Assembly (NCBI RefSeq): GCF_900104085.1
Contig: NZ_FNLD01000001.1
Span: forward strand, 1,123,935 to 1,187,934
Length of the DNA: 64,000 nt
DNA from: Pseudoxanthomonas sp. CF125
GTDB lineage: Bacteria; Pseudomonadota; Gammaproteobacteria; Xanthomonadales; Xanthomonadaceae
Direction: 5' to 3'
The position numbers were made by a program, and so were the translations under genes. Position 1 is the stretch's first letter; the number at the start of each line of letters is the position of its first letter. The notes under the pieces are model-generated. The model was not told where the DNA came from. It worked only from the letters and a program-made list of their open reading frames with translations, and made no database searches. This document shows positions 35,765-44,792 of this stretch, one piece after another.

Positions 35765-37262
35765 GGCTGGCCTTGGCCGATTGGAATGCAGTCGATACCT
35801 GTTGCAACTCCGCTTTTCCGGATGCGCTCAACAGACGGAATACGTCCTGCAGCAGACCGCGGCCGAACAAGCGCAGGCAGACCGCGTACAGCAGCGCCCC
35901 CACCGCGATTTCGCATGTCAGCAGGATGATCTTCATTTCATGCAGAGACGGACCGAGCCTCCAGCGCAGCAGCAGCACGCCAGCGACCATGACCAGACAG
36001 GCCGCCAAGACACGGAACAACGGTGCGCCCAGGGTATTCAGCGACAAGCCATGGCGGCGACAGGCCGATGCGGAAAGCACGAACTGCACTATCAAAGCGA
36101 CTCCCACCGAAAAGGAGGCCACCACCACACCCCAGCGCGACAGGAACACGAGCGCCGCAATCAGCACGGCGATGGAGACAGCTTCGATCCGGACCAGAGT
36201 GAAGTTCTGCCCCAGCGCAGCCATGAACGAAGCGAGCATGAAACTGCCGGCGCCCAGCACCGAAGTCACCGCCATCACGCTCAGCAAAGGCGCCACCTGC
36301 ACCCACGCCGGAGGCAGTAGCGCCGCGACCAGGGTCTGCGCGCAAACGGCCAGGCCGAACGCCATCGGACACAGCACCACGGCGGTCAGCGCAAGCGCAC
36401 GCACGATCATCGGCGCCCGCTGCGCCGGCTGCGCGCGCACGATCGCCGGCAACAACACATTACCGACATGTCCGCCGACGAACAGTGCCGGCAGATGCGC
36501 CAGGCTGAAAGCCAGGTTGTAGGTACCGGCGGCCTCGGCGCCCAGCACGCGCAGCATCAGCGGCTTGTCCCAGTAGCGAGCGCCTTCGCTCAGGGTGATC
36601 TCGGCGGTCACCGGCGCACCGAAACGGAAAATGTGGCCCAGCCGTTGCAACGTTACCGGCACCGGGCTCAACCAGCTTCGCAGCCCGGTGCCGGCGATCA
36701 ATATCGCGGTGATCACGCAGGCTTGCGCGATGAACGCCAGGATCATCGATTGCCCGCCCAGCGCGGTGGTACCGACCAGGACTATGGCGACCACGGCGTA
36801 GGCGATGTCGCCCATCCCGGTGGCGATGGCGATGCGTTTGAAACGCAACTCGCGGGCCAGCAATTTATCCGGAATAGCGCCCAGCCGGCGGATCGCCATT
36901 CCCAGTACTGCGCCCGGCAGGTACTCGCTCAATCGAGGCGCGGCAAGCCATTGGGAAATGACGGGCGTGGCCATCCACACTACGGCCAGCGCCAGCACGC
37001 CGAAGACCAGATACACCAGCGAGGCGGCGAAGATCGCTGCGCGGCCCTGGCCCCCATGCACGATCACGTACTGCCCGCAGCCCCAGGCCGATATCCAGCT
37101 CGCGGTCAGGACGATGATGGTGGCCACCGCCACCTCGCCGACGATTTCAGGACTCAGATAGCGCGCCACCACCAGCGTGGACACCAGTCCCAGCGCACGG
37201 CCCAGCAGGCCGGCGCCGATGCTCCATGCGGCCGCCGAAACGATCTGTTGGTTGCCGCTCAA
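35757..37262 (-). CDS. Wzx-type oligosaccharide flippase, copy 2
   Basis: A 501-residue membrane protein with about 12-14 helices. The N-terminus VSAAAWSIGAGLLGRALGL and LVVARYLSPEIVGEVAVA match the Wzx/WzxC flippases, and ARYWDKPLMLRVLGAEAAGTY is the usual central block. It moves a lipid-linked oligosaccharide across the inner membrane. It is not a close copy of the flippase at 23642-25198, so the locus has two different flippases. It lies between the acyltransferase-3 gene and the GNAT gene. Confidence 0.9.
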   Translation of the reverse strand: MSGNQQIVSAAAWSIGAGLLGRALGLVSTLVVARYLSPEIVGEVAVATIIVLTASWISAWGCGQYVIVHGGQGRAAIFAASLVYLVFGVLALAVVWMATPVISQWLAAPRLSEYLPGAVLGMAIRRLGAIPDKLLARELRFKRIAIATGMGDIAYAVVAIVLVGTTALGGQSMILAFIAQACVITAILIAGTGLRSWLSPVPVTLQRLGHIFRFGAPVTAEITLSEGARYWDKPLMLRVLGAEAAGTYNLAFSLAHLPALFVGGHVGNVLLPAIVRAQPAQRAPMIVRALALTAVVLCPMAFGLAVCAQTLVAALLPPAWVQVAPLLSVMAVTSVLGAGSFMLASFMAALGQNFTLVRIEAVSIAVLIAALVFLSRWGVVVASFSVGVALIVQFVLSASACRRHGLSLNTLGAPLFRVLAACLVMVAGVLLLRWRLGPSLHEMKIILLTCEIAVGALLYAVCLRLFGRGLLQDVFRLLSASGKAELQQVSTAFQSAKASHD

Positions 37263-37320
37263 ACGTCGCTCCCCTCGAACCGTGCGCAGCGTTCCGATCG
37301 CGCGCCCCCAAGAGCCTGGA

Positions 37321-38352
37321 TCATGCCGATTTCAATTGCAGGCTGTTCGCGCGCCACCAGGAGCGGATCTTGCGCATCGCCGGGCGCTCTACCGTGAAGG
37401 TGAGCAAAGCGGCCAATGCCACCACGATGACCAGGGTCGCCACACAGGCCACCAGACTGGGCATGCCGCGCTGCTCCATCGCGTGGATCAAGGCGAAGCC
37501 GATGGCCTGGTGCAACAGGTAGAGCGAGTAGGAAATGCTGCCCAGGAACACGAAGAACGCACCCCGCATCCAGCCCAGCATGCCGTTGACGAACAACAGG
37601 AAGATTCCGCAGCAGCCCAGCGCGACCCACAGGTAGACGATGGGATAAGCGATGCCGATGGCGACCAGTGACAGGGCGATCATGGCGTAGTTCAGCAGGT
37701 TCTCGTCGGGCCGGGTATGCAGTCGGTAGAACAGGATGCCCAAGGCGAAGAAGGGAATGTGGCGGAGGATCAGCAGCTCGCGGCCCAGATAGGAAAAATG
37801 CATGTGGTGTATCACCACTTCCCCGTAGCCGATCGCCAGCCCCAGCCACAGCAGGATGATCAGATGGATGCGCTTGAGCAGGCCCAGCGCGAACCACAGC
37901 AGCATCTGCGCGTAGAAGAACAACTCCACCTGCAGTGTCCAGTACGAGCCGTCCAGATGTTCGGCGCCGAGGATCTGCTGGACCATGCTGAAGTTGAGCA
38001 GCAAGTCGCGCAGCGGCAGGTGCTGGTCGGGCATGCCGATGGTGTAGACCACCGCCATGGTCAGCAGCATGGCCACCCAGTACGCCGGGAACAGCCGCGA
38101 GAAGCGCGAGACCACGAAATCCATCGCCGTGCGCGTGCGTTCCAGGGTCATGAAGATGACGAAACCACTGATCAGGAAGAACAGGTTCACGCCATAGTTG
38201 CCCGGGGTGAAACCGAACCCGAGCGGATCCGTGTGACCGTACTGCTGGCCATAATGCGTTGTGTAGTGGAAGGCCACGACGGCCAACGCTGCGATTCCCC
38301 GCAAGGCATCCAGCTCAACAACGCGTGAGGACGGTGACGCTTTTTTATGCAT
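37321..38352 (-). CDS. acyltransferase 3 (OafA/NodX-like) membrane protein
   Basis: A 343-residue membrane acyltransferase with about ten helices. ELDALRGIAALAVVAFHYT carries the conserved Arg and the active-site His, and FFLISGFVIFMTLER follows. These enzymes O-acetylate surface glycans using acetyl-CoA. The open frame begins at 38376, but the ATG at 38352 follows an AGGGGGG site and starts the protein nearer the first helix. It is the first gene of the - strand group and is divergent from the GT4 gene at 38511. Confidence 0.9.
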   Translation of the reverse strand: MHKKASPSSRVVELDALRGIAALAVVAFHYTTHYGQQYGHTDPLGFGFTPGNYGVNLFFLISGFVIFMTLERTRTAMDFVVSRFSRLFPAYWVAMLLTMAVVYTIGMPDQHLPLRDLLLNFSMVQQILGAEHLDGSYWTLQVELFFYAQMLLWFALGLLKRIHLIILLWLGLAIGYGEVVIHHMHFSYLGRELLILRHIPFFALGILFYRLHTRPDENLLNYAMIALSLVAIGIAYPIVYLWVALGCCGIFLLFVNGMLGWMRGAFFVFLGSISYSLYLLHQAIGFALIHAMEQRGMPSLVACVATLVIVVALAALLTFTVERPAMRKIRSWWRANSLQLKSA

Positions 38353-38510
38353 CTTGCCCCCCCTTGTCAGGCTCACTGCACAGCAGTGACAACGCAGTCC
38401 GCCGGATTTTTCGGCCAGCGCGGCAGGTCATTGCCGGTCGCAGCAAGCGGCCGGTCGCACCGGTCCAGCGCAAGCGCGGGTCGTTTTTCCGTGTCGGGAC
38501 AGAGTCGCCT

Positions 38511-39698
38511 ATGCGCCTGCTGATCGTCACTTCGCAGTTCCCCATCGCCGGCGAACCCAACCGTGGCCGCCCGGTCTACCAGACCATCCGCGAACTCTCC
38601 CGCCTGGCCACGGTGCGCGTGGTCAGCCCGGTCGCCACCTACCCGCGCTGGGCGCAGCCGCGCAGTTACCTGTTCCGCGCCTCCGACGACGCGCAAGCGG
38701 TGGAAGGCTGCGACGTCCAGTACGTGCGCTACCCGGCCCTGCCGGCGGTGACGCGCCCCTTGAACGGCTGGTCGTGCGCGCGCGCCCTGCATGCGCCGCT
38801 CAAGGCTTTCGCTCCCGATCTGGTGCTTTCCTACTGGCTCTACCCCGATGCCTACGGGGCGATGCTGGCCGCGCGCAAGGCGGGGCTGCCCCTGGTGGCC
38901 GGTGCGCGCGGTTCCGATCTGCGCGTGCGCGATGCGATCAGCCGTGGACTGACGCGTCCCGTAGTGCGTACGGCGCAGCGACTGCTGGTGGTCAGCGAGG
39001 ATCTCGGCCGCGTGGCCGCCGAGAACTATGGTGCCGACCCTGCGCGCATCCGCACCATCCCCAACGGCTGCGACGCCTCCCTCTTCCACCCCGCCGACCG
39101 CGCGGCTTCGCGCACCTTGTTGGGTATCGCAGCCGATGCCGAAGTGGTGACCTATGTCGGCCGGCTGGTTCCGGAGAAAGGCCTGCGCGAACTGCTGGAC
39201 GCCTGCCGCACGCTTGCCGCAACACGTCCGCGCTTGCGCCTGGCGCTGGTGGGCGAAGGACCGATGCGCGAGGAAATCGCGGCGCGCCTTGCCGCCGATC
39301 CCTCGCTGCAGGTGACGCTGGCCGGAGCGCAGCCACCCGCCGAGGTCGCGCGCTGGATGGCCGCCTCCGACCTGGTGACTTTGCCCAGCTATTCCGAGGG
39401 CCACCCCAATGTGCTGGTGGAAGCCCTGGCCTGCGGCCGGCCCGTGGTCGCCACGCCGGTGGGCGGCATTCCCGAAGTGGTCGATGCAGAATCCGGCATC
39501 CTGGTGCCGGCACGCGACGCCGCCGTGCTGGCCGCCGGGCTGGCACAGGCGCTGGACAGGCATTGGGACGAATCCGCACTGGCGCGCAAGTTCTCGCGCG
39601 ACTGGCGGCAGGTCGCCGAGGACACCCTGGAGGCCTGCGAGCAGGCTTTGCACGAATCGCGAACCCCTTTCGCCATCAGCGCCGCCCACGGCAGCTGA
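38511..39698 (+). CDS. glycosyltransferase family 4
   Basis: A 395-residue GT-B transferase. The start MRLLIVTSQFPIAGEPNRG and the later GARGSDLRVRD are typical of the N-terminal domain. The C-terminal domain has VTYVGRLVPEKGL, LPSYSEGHPNVLVEALACG with the E-x7-E pattern, and TPVGGIPEVVD. The ATG at 38511 was chosen over upstream in-frame codons because the domain starts there. It is probably cotranscribed with the amidotransferase gene 39 bp downstream. Donor and acceptor are unknown. Confidence 0.9.
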   Translation: MRLLIVTSQFPIAGEPNRGRPVYQTIRELSRLATVRVVSPVATYPRWAQPRSYLFRASDDAQAVEGCDVQYVRYPALPAVTRPLNGWSCARALHAPLKAFAPDLVLSYWLYPDAYGAMLAARKAGLPLVAGARGSDLRVRDAISRGLTRPVVRTAQRLLVVSEDLGRVAAENYGADPARIRTIPNGCDASLFHPADRAASRTLLGIAADAEVVTYVGRLVPEKGLRELLDACRTLAATRPRLRLALVGEGPMREEIAARLAADPSLQVTLAGAQPPAEVARWMAASDLVTLPSYSEGHPNVLVEALACGRPVVATPVGGIPEVVDAESGILVPARDAAVLAAGLAQALDRHWDESALARKFSRDWRQVAEDTLEACEQALHESRTPFAISAAHGS

Positions 39699-39737
39699 GC
39701 CGCCCCACACTGTCATCGACCAGGAGCAGTAGAACCG

Positions 39738-41690
39738 ATGTGCGGAATAGCAGGTTTCAGCGGACAGGACGTCACTGCCGAGGCCGCACGCCCGGCGCTG
39801 GAACGCATGATCCATACCCTGGCCCATCGCGGCCCGGACGGCTATGGCTTCCATGCCGAAACGGGGATCGGCTTGGCGCATGCGCGCTTGTCCATCATCG
39901 ATCTGGCGACGGGCGACCAGCCCATCCACAATCCGCGCCGCGACGTGTGGACGGTGTTCAACGGCGAGATCTTCAACTACATCGAACTGCGGCAGTCGCT
40001 GCAGGCGGCCGGACACCAGTTCTACACGCAATCGGACACCGAAGTGATCGTGCACCTGTACGACCGCTACGGCGACGATTTCGTGCAGCACCTCAACGGC
40101 CAGTTCGCCATCGCCCTGTGGGACGCCAGGCGCCAGCGCCTGGTGCTTGCGCGCGACCGCGCCGGCATCCGGCCGCTGTTCCACACGCGCAGCCAGGGTC
40201 GGGTGTGGTTCGCCTCGGAAGTGAAGGCTTTGCTGGCCGTATTGCCCGAATGCGCCACCCTCGATCCGTTGGGCTTGGCGCAGACGCTCACTTACTGGTC
40301 CGCAGTGGACCCCGGCACGCTTTACCAGGGTGTGCAGAGCCTGCCTCCGGGCTGTCTGCTCAGCATCGAACGCGATGGACGCGAGACGATGACGCAGTAC
40401 TGGGACTGGACCTTCCCCAGCGCTGCCGAAACCTCGCCTTCGCGCTATCCGAAAACCATCGAGGCCGCCACCGCGGAGCTGCGCGAACTGCTGGTGGATG
40501 CGATACGCCTGCAACTGCGTGCCGATGTGCCGGTGGGCGCCTACCTGAGCGGTGGACTGGATTCTTCCGGCATCGTGGCCATGATCCGCGGCTTCACGCA
40601 GACGCCGGTGCGTACGTTCTCGGTAGCCTTCGAGGACGGCGAGTTCGATGAAAGCGAGCACCAGCAGGCGATGGTGCGGCACCTGGGCACCGACCACACC
40701 ACCCTGCACTGCACGCGCCGCGACATAGGCGAGGCGTTCCCGCGCTTGATCCGCCATACCGAAACCCCGGTGCTGCGCACCGCGCCCGTGCCGCTGATGC
40801 TGCTGGCAGGCGATGTGCGCCGGCAGGGCTACAAGGTAGTGCTGACCGGCGAAGGCGCCGACGAAGTGTTCGGCGGCTACGATCTGTTCAAGGAAGCCAA
40901 GATCCGCCGCTTCTGGGCGCAGCAACCGGGCTCGCGCATGCGTCCGTTGCTGCTGCAACGCCTGTACGGATACCTGGAGAACTCGCCGGTGCGCAACCCG
41001 GCGTTCGCGCAGTCGTTCTTCGGCCAGGGCATGGAGCATCTGCAACGCCCGATCTTCGCACACACGCCGCGCTGGGCCACTTCGCAGCGCGCACTGTCGT
41101 TCCTGTCGCCCGATCTGCGCGCCAGCCTGGGCGAGTGGAATCCGCTGGACGCCTACGAACTCACCTTGCCCCGCGAAATATCTTCGTGGAGCGGCTTGGC
41201 CCGCGATCAGTACGTGGAAGCGAAATCCCTGTTGGCCGGCTACCTGCTGTCTTCGCAAGGAGACCGCGTGGCGATGGCCAGTTCCATCGAAGGACGCGTC
41301 CCTTATCTGGACCACCGCGTCATCGAATTCGCCAACCGTCTGCCGCCCAGCTTCAAGATCCGCGGCATGACCGAGAAGTACATATTGCGCCGCGCGTTGT
41401 CCGATCTTCTGCCCGCGGAAATCCTGCAGCGGACCAAGCAACCGTATCGTTCTCCCGACAGCCAGAGCTTCTTCTTCGATGGCAAGCCGCTGGACTACGT
41501 GGCCGAACTGACGAGCGCGGACAGCATTCGCAAGGCGGGTTACTTCGACCCGGTGGCGGTGGGCAGGTTGACAGAGAAGTGCAGACAGGGGCGCGCCACC
41601 GGCTTTGCGGACAACCAGGCGTTCGTGGGGATTCTCTCCACGATGCTGGTCCACCATGGACTCCACGACAACACGGCCCGCAGCGCATGA
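39738..41690 (+). CDS. asnB: AsnB-like glutamine-hydrolysing amidotransferase (EPS-associated)
   Basis: A 650-residue class II amidotransferase. The N-terminal glutaminase domain begins MCGIAGFSG with Cys at position 2, and HRGPDGYGF is conserved. The synthetase domain has the PP-loop YLSGGLDSSG near residues 269-278 and LTGEGADEVFGGYD. Asparagine synthase-like proteins of this size recur in exosortase-type exopolysaccharide loci, where they probably amidate a uronic acid of the polymer and do not make free asparagine. That role is inferred from context. The stop overlaps the FkbM methyltransferase start by four bases. Confidence 0.87.
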   Translation: MCGIAGFSGQDVTAEAARPALERMIHTLAHRGPDGYGFHAETGIGLAHARLSIIDLATGDQPIHNPRRDVWTVFNGEIFNYIELRQSLQAAGHQFYTQSDTEVIVHLYDRYGDDFVQHLNGQFAIALWDARRQRLVLARDRAGIRPLFHTRSQGRVWFASEVKALLAVLPECATLDPLGLAQTLTYWSAVDPGTLYQGVQSLPPGCLLSIERDGRETMTQYWDWTFPSAAETSPSRYPKTIEAATAELRELLVDAIRLQLRADVPVGAYLSGGLDSSGIVAMIRGFTQTPVRTFSVAFEDGEFDESEHQQAMVRHLGTDHTTLHCTRRDIGEAFPRLIRHTETPVLRTAPVPLMLLAGDVRRQGYKVVLTGEGADEVFGGYDLFKEAKIRRFWAQQPGSRMRPLLLQRLYGYLENSPVRNPAFAQSFFGQGMEHLQRPIFAHTPRWATSQRALSFLSPDLRASLGEWNPLDAYELTLPREISSWSGLARDQYVEAKSLLAGYLLSSQGDRVAMASSIEGRVPYLDHRVIEFANRLPPSFKIRGMTEKYILRRALSDLLPAEILQRTKQPYRSPDSQSFFFDGKPLDYVAELTSADSIRKAGYFDPVAVGRLTEKCRQGRATGFADNQAFVGILSTMLVHHGLHDNTARSA

Positions 41691-42514
41691 GCAGCGCGGC
41701 GGCGAATTTGGATTTTGCGGCGCCTCGGCGGCGCACCCTTTCCCCCGAGGGCAGACGAGTGAAGCAGAAGAAAATATTCGATATAGGCATGTACGACGGT
41801 TCCGACTCGCGCTATTTCCTGGACGAGGGCTACCACGTGGTAGCGGTGGAAGCCAATCCGGAACTCGCCGCCAAGGCCATGCAGGAATTCCAGGACCATA
41901 TCGCCGATGGCCGCTTGACCGTTCTCAACCGCGCGCTGGCCGACGAACCCGGCGAAATAGAGCTGGTGCTGTGCGGCGACGACTTGGGCGCCAGCAGCAT
42001 CTTCGAAGACAAGATCGCGCATCGCAATCCTTCCGGGACCTGCACGGTACAGGCGGTCACCTTCCCGGAGCTGGTCGGCGAGTTCGGCGTTCCCGATTAC
42101 GTGAAGGTCGATATCGAAGGCGCGGATCGGCATTGCATCCTGGCGCTGAATCCAGACAACCGCCCGCAGTATCTTTCCTTCGAGGCGGACCACGACCTGG
42201 AGGAGCTGGTGATGCACATGGCGTCCATCGGCTACCAGCGGTTCAAGTTGATCGGGCAATGCAGCTTTCTGGAGCTCGGCAACGAGCGCGGCCTGGCCAA
42301 TCGCTTCAAGCACAGGATGATGCGAATGATGGGTTTCGACCAGCCGCTGCGGGTGCGCAGGGCCGGCCGCTGGTTCCAGCTGATGCACAGCAGCGGGCCG
42401 GCGCCGTGGGCCAGCGATGGGGAGTGGTACAGCGTCGAGACGCTGCTGTCGAAATGGAATCATGCCCGGCAGAACGACCAGTTGATGGGTTGGTACGACG
42501 TTCATGCGTGTTGA
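41687..42514 (+). CDS. FkbM family methyltransferase
   Basis: A 275-residue SAM-dependent methyltransferase. Motif I is FDIGMYDGSDSRYFL followed by VVAVEANPELA, and DYVKVDIEGAD is the FkbM-typical acidic strand. It probably O-methylates a sugar of the repeat unit. The ATG at 41687 overlaps the amidotransferase stop; a GTG at 41759 with a GAGGG upstream would remove 24 poorly conserved residues and is a reasonable alternative start. Confidence 0.85.
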   Translation: MSSAAANLDFAAPRRRTLSPEGRRVKQKKIFDIGMYDGSDSRYFLDEGYHVVAVEANPELAAKAMQEFQDHIADGRLTVLNRALADEPGEIELVLCGDDLGASSIFEDKIAHRNPSGTCTVQAVTFPELVGEFGVPDYVKVDIEGADRHCILALNPDNRPQYLSFEADHDLEELVMHMASIGYQRFKLIGQCSFLELGNERGLANRFKHRMMRMMGFDQPLRVRRAGRWFQLMHSSGPAPWASDGEWYSVETLLSKWNHARQNDQLMGWYDVHAC

Positions 42515-42532
42515 TCGACAGGGGGGAGTCAC

Positions 42533-43459
42533 ATGCACTGGAGAATAAAAGGTCTGGTCCAGAAGGCGCTGGGCGTGCTTCCCGGCGGCGAGACGCTGCA
42601 CTATCACTTGCAGCGCCGTTTTGGTGGGCTGCAGGATTTCCACAGGGAGCTCTCGGTAAAAGTCGAGGACTGGCAGATCATGGTCCGGCACCTGCGCGAT
42701 GCGCGGGTGGTCATCGCTGACAGTCACTTTTTCGAGATCGGCACGGGGTGGTACCCGACGTTTCCGTTCGCCCTGTATCTGGCCGGTGCGCGCCGCATTA
42801 CCACTTACGATCTGAACCGCCACTTGCAGGACGATCTGGTGCGGGCGGCGGTGAAGGAACTGGGCGGCTTTCTGGAAATCATCGCCGAAGACAGCGGCTG
42901 TGAACTGACCGAAGTGCAGGCGCGGCACCAAAAGCTGGCGGCGGCGATAGACGCCGGCGCGGACTTGAGCGAAGCCACCGGCGGGCGGATCCAGTATTCG
43001 GCGCCTGCCGATGCCACGGCCACGGCCCTGGCCGACGGCGAAGTGGACGTGGTGTTCTCCAACAGCGTGCTGGAGCACGTGCCGCCGGATGCGATCACGG
43101 CGATGTACCGCGAGTCGATGCGCATTCTGTCGCCGGGCGGGATCATGTTCCATTCGGTCAACTGCGGTGATCACTATTCCTATGTGGACAGCAACATCCA
43201 CCAGCTCAACTATCTGCAGTATTCGGACCAGGCGTGGAAGCTCTGGAACAATGCTTTCCTGTATCAGAACCGGATGCGGGCGCATGAGTTCGTGGAGGGG
43301 GCGGCTGCGCTGGGATTTACGATAGAGCTGGATACTTCGACCACCCGTGCCAACCGTCTGGAGCAGCTTGCTGCAATGAAGGTGGATTCCCGCTTCGCCC
43401 AGGTGGTTCCGGAAAAGCTCTGCATCACCAGCGTGGATTTCATCGCCCGCAAGCCGTAG
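42533..43459 (+). CDS. class I SAM-dependent methyltransferase
   Basis: A 308-residue protein with a methyltransferase core in its middle. FFEIGTGWYPTFPFAL is motif I, ITTYDLNRHLQ follows, and the late VDVVFSNSVLEHVPP is the usual post-motif. SVNCGDHYSYVDSNIHQLNYLQYS resembles methyltransferases of lipopolysaccharide and exopolysaccharide loci. A GGGGG site lies upstream of the ATG. It is the last glycan gene before the accessory insert; a REP-like hairpin starts one base after its TAG stop. Confidence 0.82.
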   Translation: MHWRIKGLVQKALGVLPGGETLHYHLQRRFGGLQDFHRELSVKVEDWQIMVRHLRDARVVIADSHFFEIGTGWYPTFPFALYLAGARRITTYDLNRHLQDDLVRAAVKELGGFLEIIAEDSGCELTEVQARHQKLAAAIDAGADLSEATGGRIQYSAPADATATALADGEVDVVFSNSVLEHVPPDAITAMYRESMRILSPGGIMFHSVNCGDHYSYVDSNIHQLNYLQYSDQAWKLWNNAFLYQNRMRAHEFVEGAAALGFTIELDTSTTRANRLEQLAAMKVDSRFAQVVPEKLCITSVDFIARKP

Positions 43460-43477
43460 GGTGGGCCTTGGCCCGCC
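43460..43477. repeat. REP-like hairpin
   Basis: GGTGGGCC and GGCCCGCC with a TT loop (one G-T pair), starting right after the stop of the methyltransferase gene. It resembles REP palindromes that accompany REP-associated transposases, remnants of which lie 300 bp further on. Confidence 0.6.
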
Positions 43478-43532
43478 ATTGCCATCCATCAAGTCGCGAT
43501 GGCACAGGAACGGATAGCGGCAGGCCAAACAT

Positions 43533-43724
43533 CGTAGCCCGGGTAGAGCGCAGCGGCTTTCAACAGCGAAGCTGGTCAACCCGGGTCGCCGACGCGGAAA
43601 TAATTATCGCTGCGGAGATGCTTGCCGAAATGGGCTGGCCGGACAGGGCAGTTGTGCGTCAGATCAAAGGCCCCGGGTTGACCAGCTTCGCTGTTGAAAG
43701 CCGCTGCGTTCTACCCGGGCTACG
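43533..43724. repeat. 53-bp inverted repeat pair
   Basis: The left arm (43533-43585) and the right arm (43672-43724) are reverse complements over 53 bp with one mismatch, separated by 86 bp. Each arm is itself bounded by CCCGGG motifs. Their position next to transposase fragments suggests a REP/BIME-type element or the ends of a lost insertion. Confidence 0.85.
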
Positions 43725-43768
43725 TCACTCCCTGAAGAAACAGGCTTGGCGATCATTCCCTCGATGGA

Positions 43769-44170
43769 TCACGTGTTGTACGACCCCAGGAAGATCCAGT
43801 CGTTTCGTCCACAGGTCAGCACGTATTGCTCGGAGTCAACCAGGCAGGACTTGTAACGACCTTCCCACAAGGTTCCTGTGCGGCCATGCCGACCATTGAA
43901 CACGCCGGCATAATTGCGACCGAAGGTCTGCATCAACCGCGAGATCGCACCCGCCTCCACAGGCGTCAGCAACAAGTGGACGTGATTGTCCATGAGAACA
44001 TAAGCATGCAGTGAGCAACCGTAGCAAAGTAGCCCTTCGCGCAACCCTTGCAGATAACGCTGTCGATCCTCGTCATCGAGAAAGCAGGGAAGACGATTGT
44101 TGCCGCGTTGTACGACATGCTGGGGAATGCCCGCAAGATCGGGGCGAGGAAGTCTGGCCATGGAGGCCAC
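43769..44170 (-). pseudogene. REP-associated tyrosine transposase (RAYT), C-terminally truncated
   Basis: A 133-codon frame. The first 115 residues match Y1/IS200-like REP transposases: [14 protein letters not shown], the HUH-type MDNHVHLLLTP, GRNYAGVFN with a candidate Tyr, and TLWEGRYKSC. After SEQYVLTC the sequence departs from the family and stops. Full-length relatives are roughly 220-240 residues, so it is about half size. The truncation point lies close to the inverted repeat described upstream. It probably cannot mobilise itself. Confidence 0.85.
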
Positions 44171-44352
44171 TATTCCGTCAGTACCGAGCTCGCAATATCA
44201 TCCAACCAGCCGAGAAGATGTCGGAAAAGCGCTAAACGAATGTCAGAAGTGTCTCTGACACCGTTCTTGATAAAGATGGCCGCGCGATTGACGCCGCGCT
44301 GGGTCACATGAAGCGGGACATTGGGCAGGATCAAGCGTGCGCGGCGCGGCAT
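44170..44352 (-). pseudogene. second RAYT remnant, N-terminal fragment
   Basis: The frame starts MPRRARLILPNVP and continues LHVTQRGVNRAAIFI, the N-terminal signature of REP-associated transposases. After about 28 residues it diverges and ends at 44170. The break lies near a GGTGTCAGAGACAC-like stretch at about 44250. It comes from a different transposase subgroup than the copy next to it. Confidence 0.75.
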
Positions 44353-44496
44353 GGTGGGAGACCGTTGGATAGCGGATCCCAATGTCTCGGCCGTCAACGT
44401 TGAACGAAATCGGAAAAGCGAGGCTTGGCGCGTAGGAAAAGACCGCTTAATTGCCTCCGTCCCCTTTAAGTCTTCGCGCGAAATTGCCGCGCATGC

Positions 44497-44514
44497 GGCG
44501 GGCTGGAGCCCGCC
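44497..44514. repeat. REP-like palindrome GGCGGGCT-GG-AGCCCGCC
   Basis: A perfect 8-bp stem with a two-base loop, located just after the small membrane gene stop (which is read on the - strand) and upstream of the transposase fragments. It is the same type of element as the hairpin at 43460. Confidence 0.65.
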
Positions 44515-44523
44515 CTATGAGTT

Positions 44524-44784
44524 CTACCAGATTTGATCTTTAATTGGCCGCGCTTCCATTCCCACATACCTGCCCAATAACTGTCGAAGCCAATACACAA
44601 TAGTTAGCACTACGCCTAGTATCCAAAGCAATGCGATGCCGTAAAGAACAATCAAAGTAACAACTTCACTCCCTGTGAAAACCGCAAGCAATACGCTAGG
44701 AATACCTATCAATAGCGAAACGCCTGAAACCAACATAATCAACCAGAAAATCTTTGGCTTGATGGTGACAAAATTCATTTTCAT
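44524..44784 (-). CDS. small two-helix membrane protein, candidate RHS immunity protein
   Basis: An 86-residue protein with two hydrophobic helices (about residues 10-35 and 42-65) and a short basic tail. I do not recognise a family. Its ATG lies eight bases after the stop of the RHS gene, in the same direction, and the gene is visibly richer in A+T than its neighbours. This position and size are what is expected of immunity genes for polymorphic toxins. A membrane immunity protein would fit a toxin that acts on the membrane. The function is inferred from context only. Confidence 0.6.
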   Translation of the reverse strand: MKMNFVTIKPKIFWLIMLVSGVSLLIGIPSVLLAVFTGSEVVTLIVLYGIALLWILGVVLTIVYWLRQLLGRYVGMEARPIKDQIW

Positions 44785-44792
44785 CTTACTAC

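Noticed and set aside
38373..41666. Open frame of 1097 codons on the - strand
   Set aside because: It runs opposite well-defined GT4 and AsnB-like genes and its amino-acid composition (Gln/Arg/His/Gly-rich) is that of an antisense frame in GC-rich DNA.
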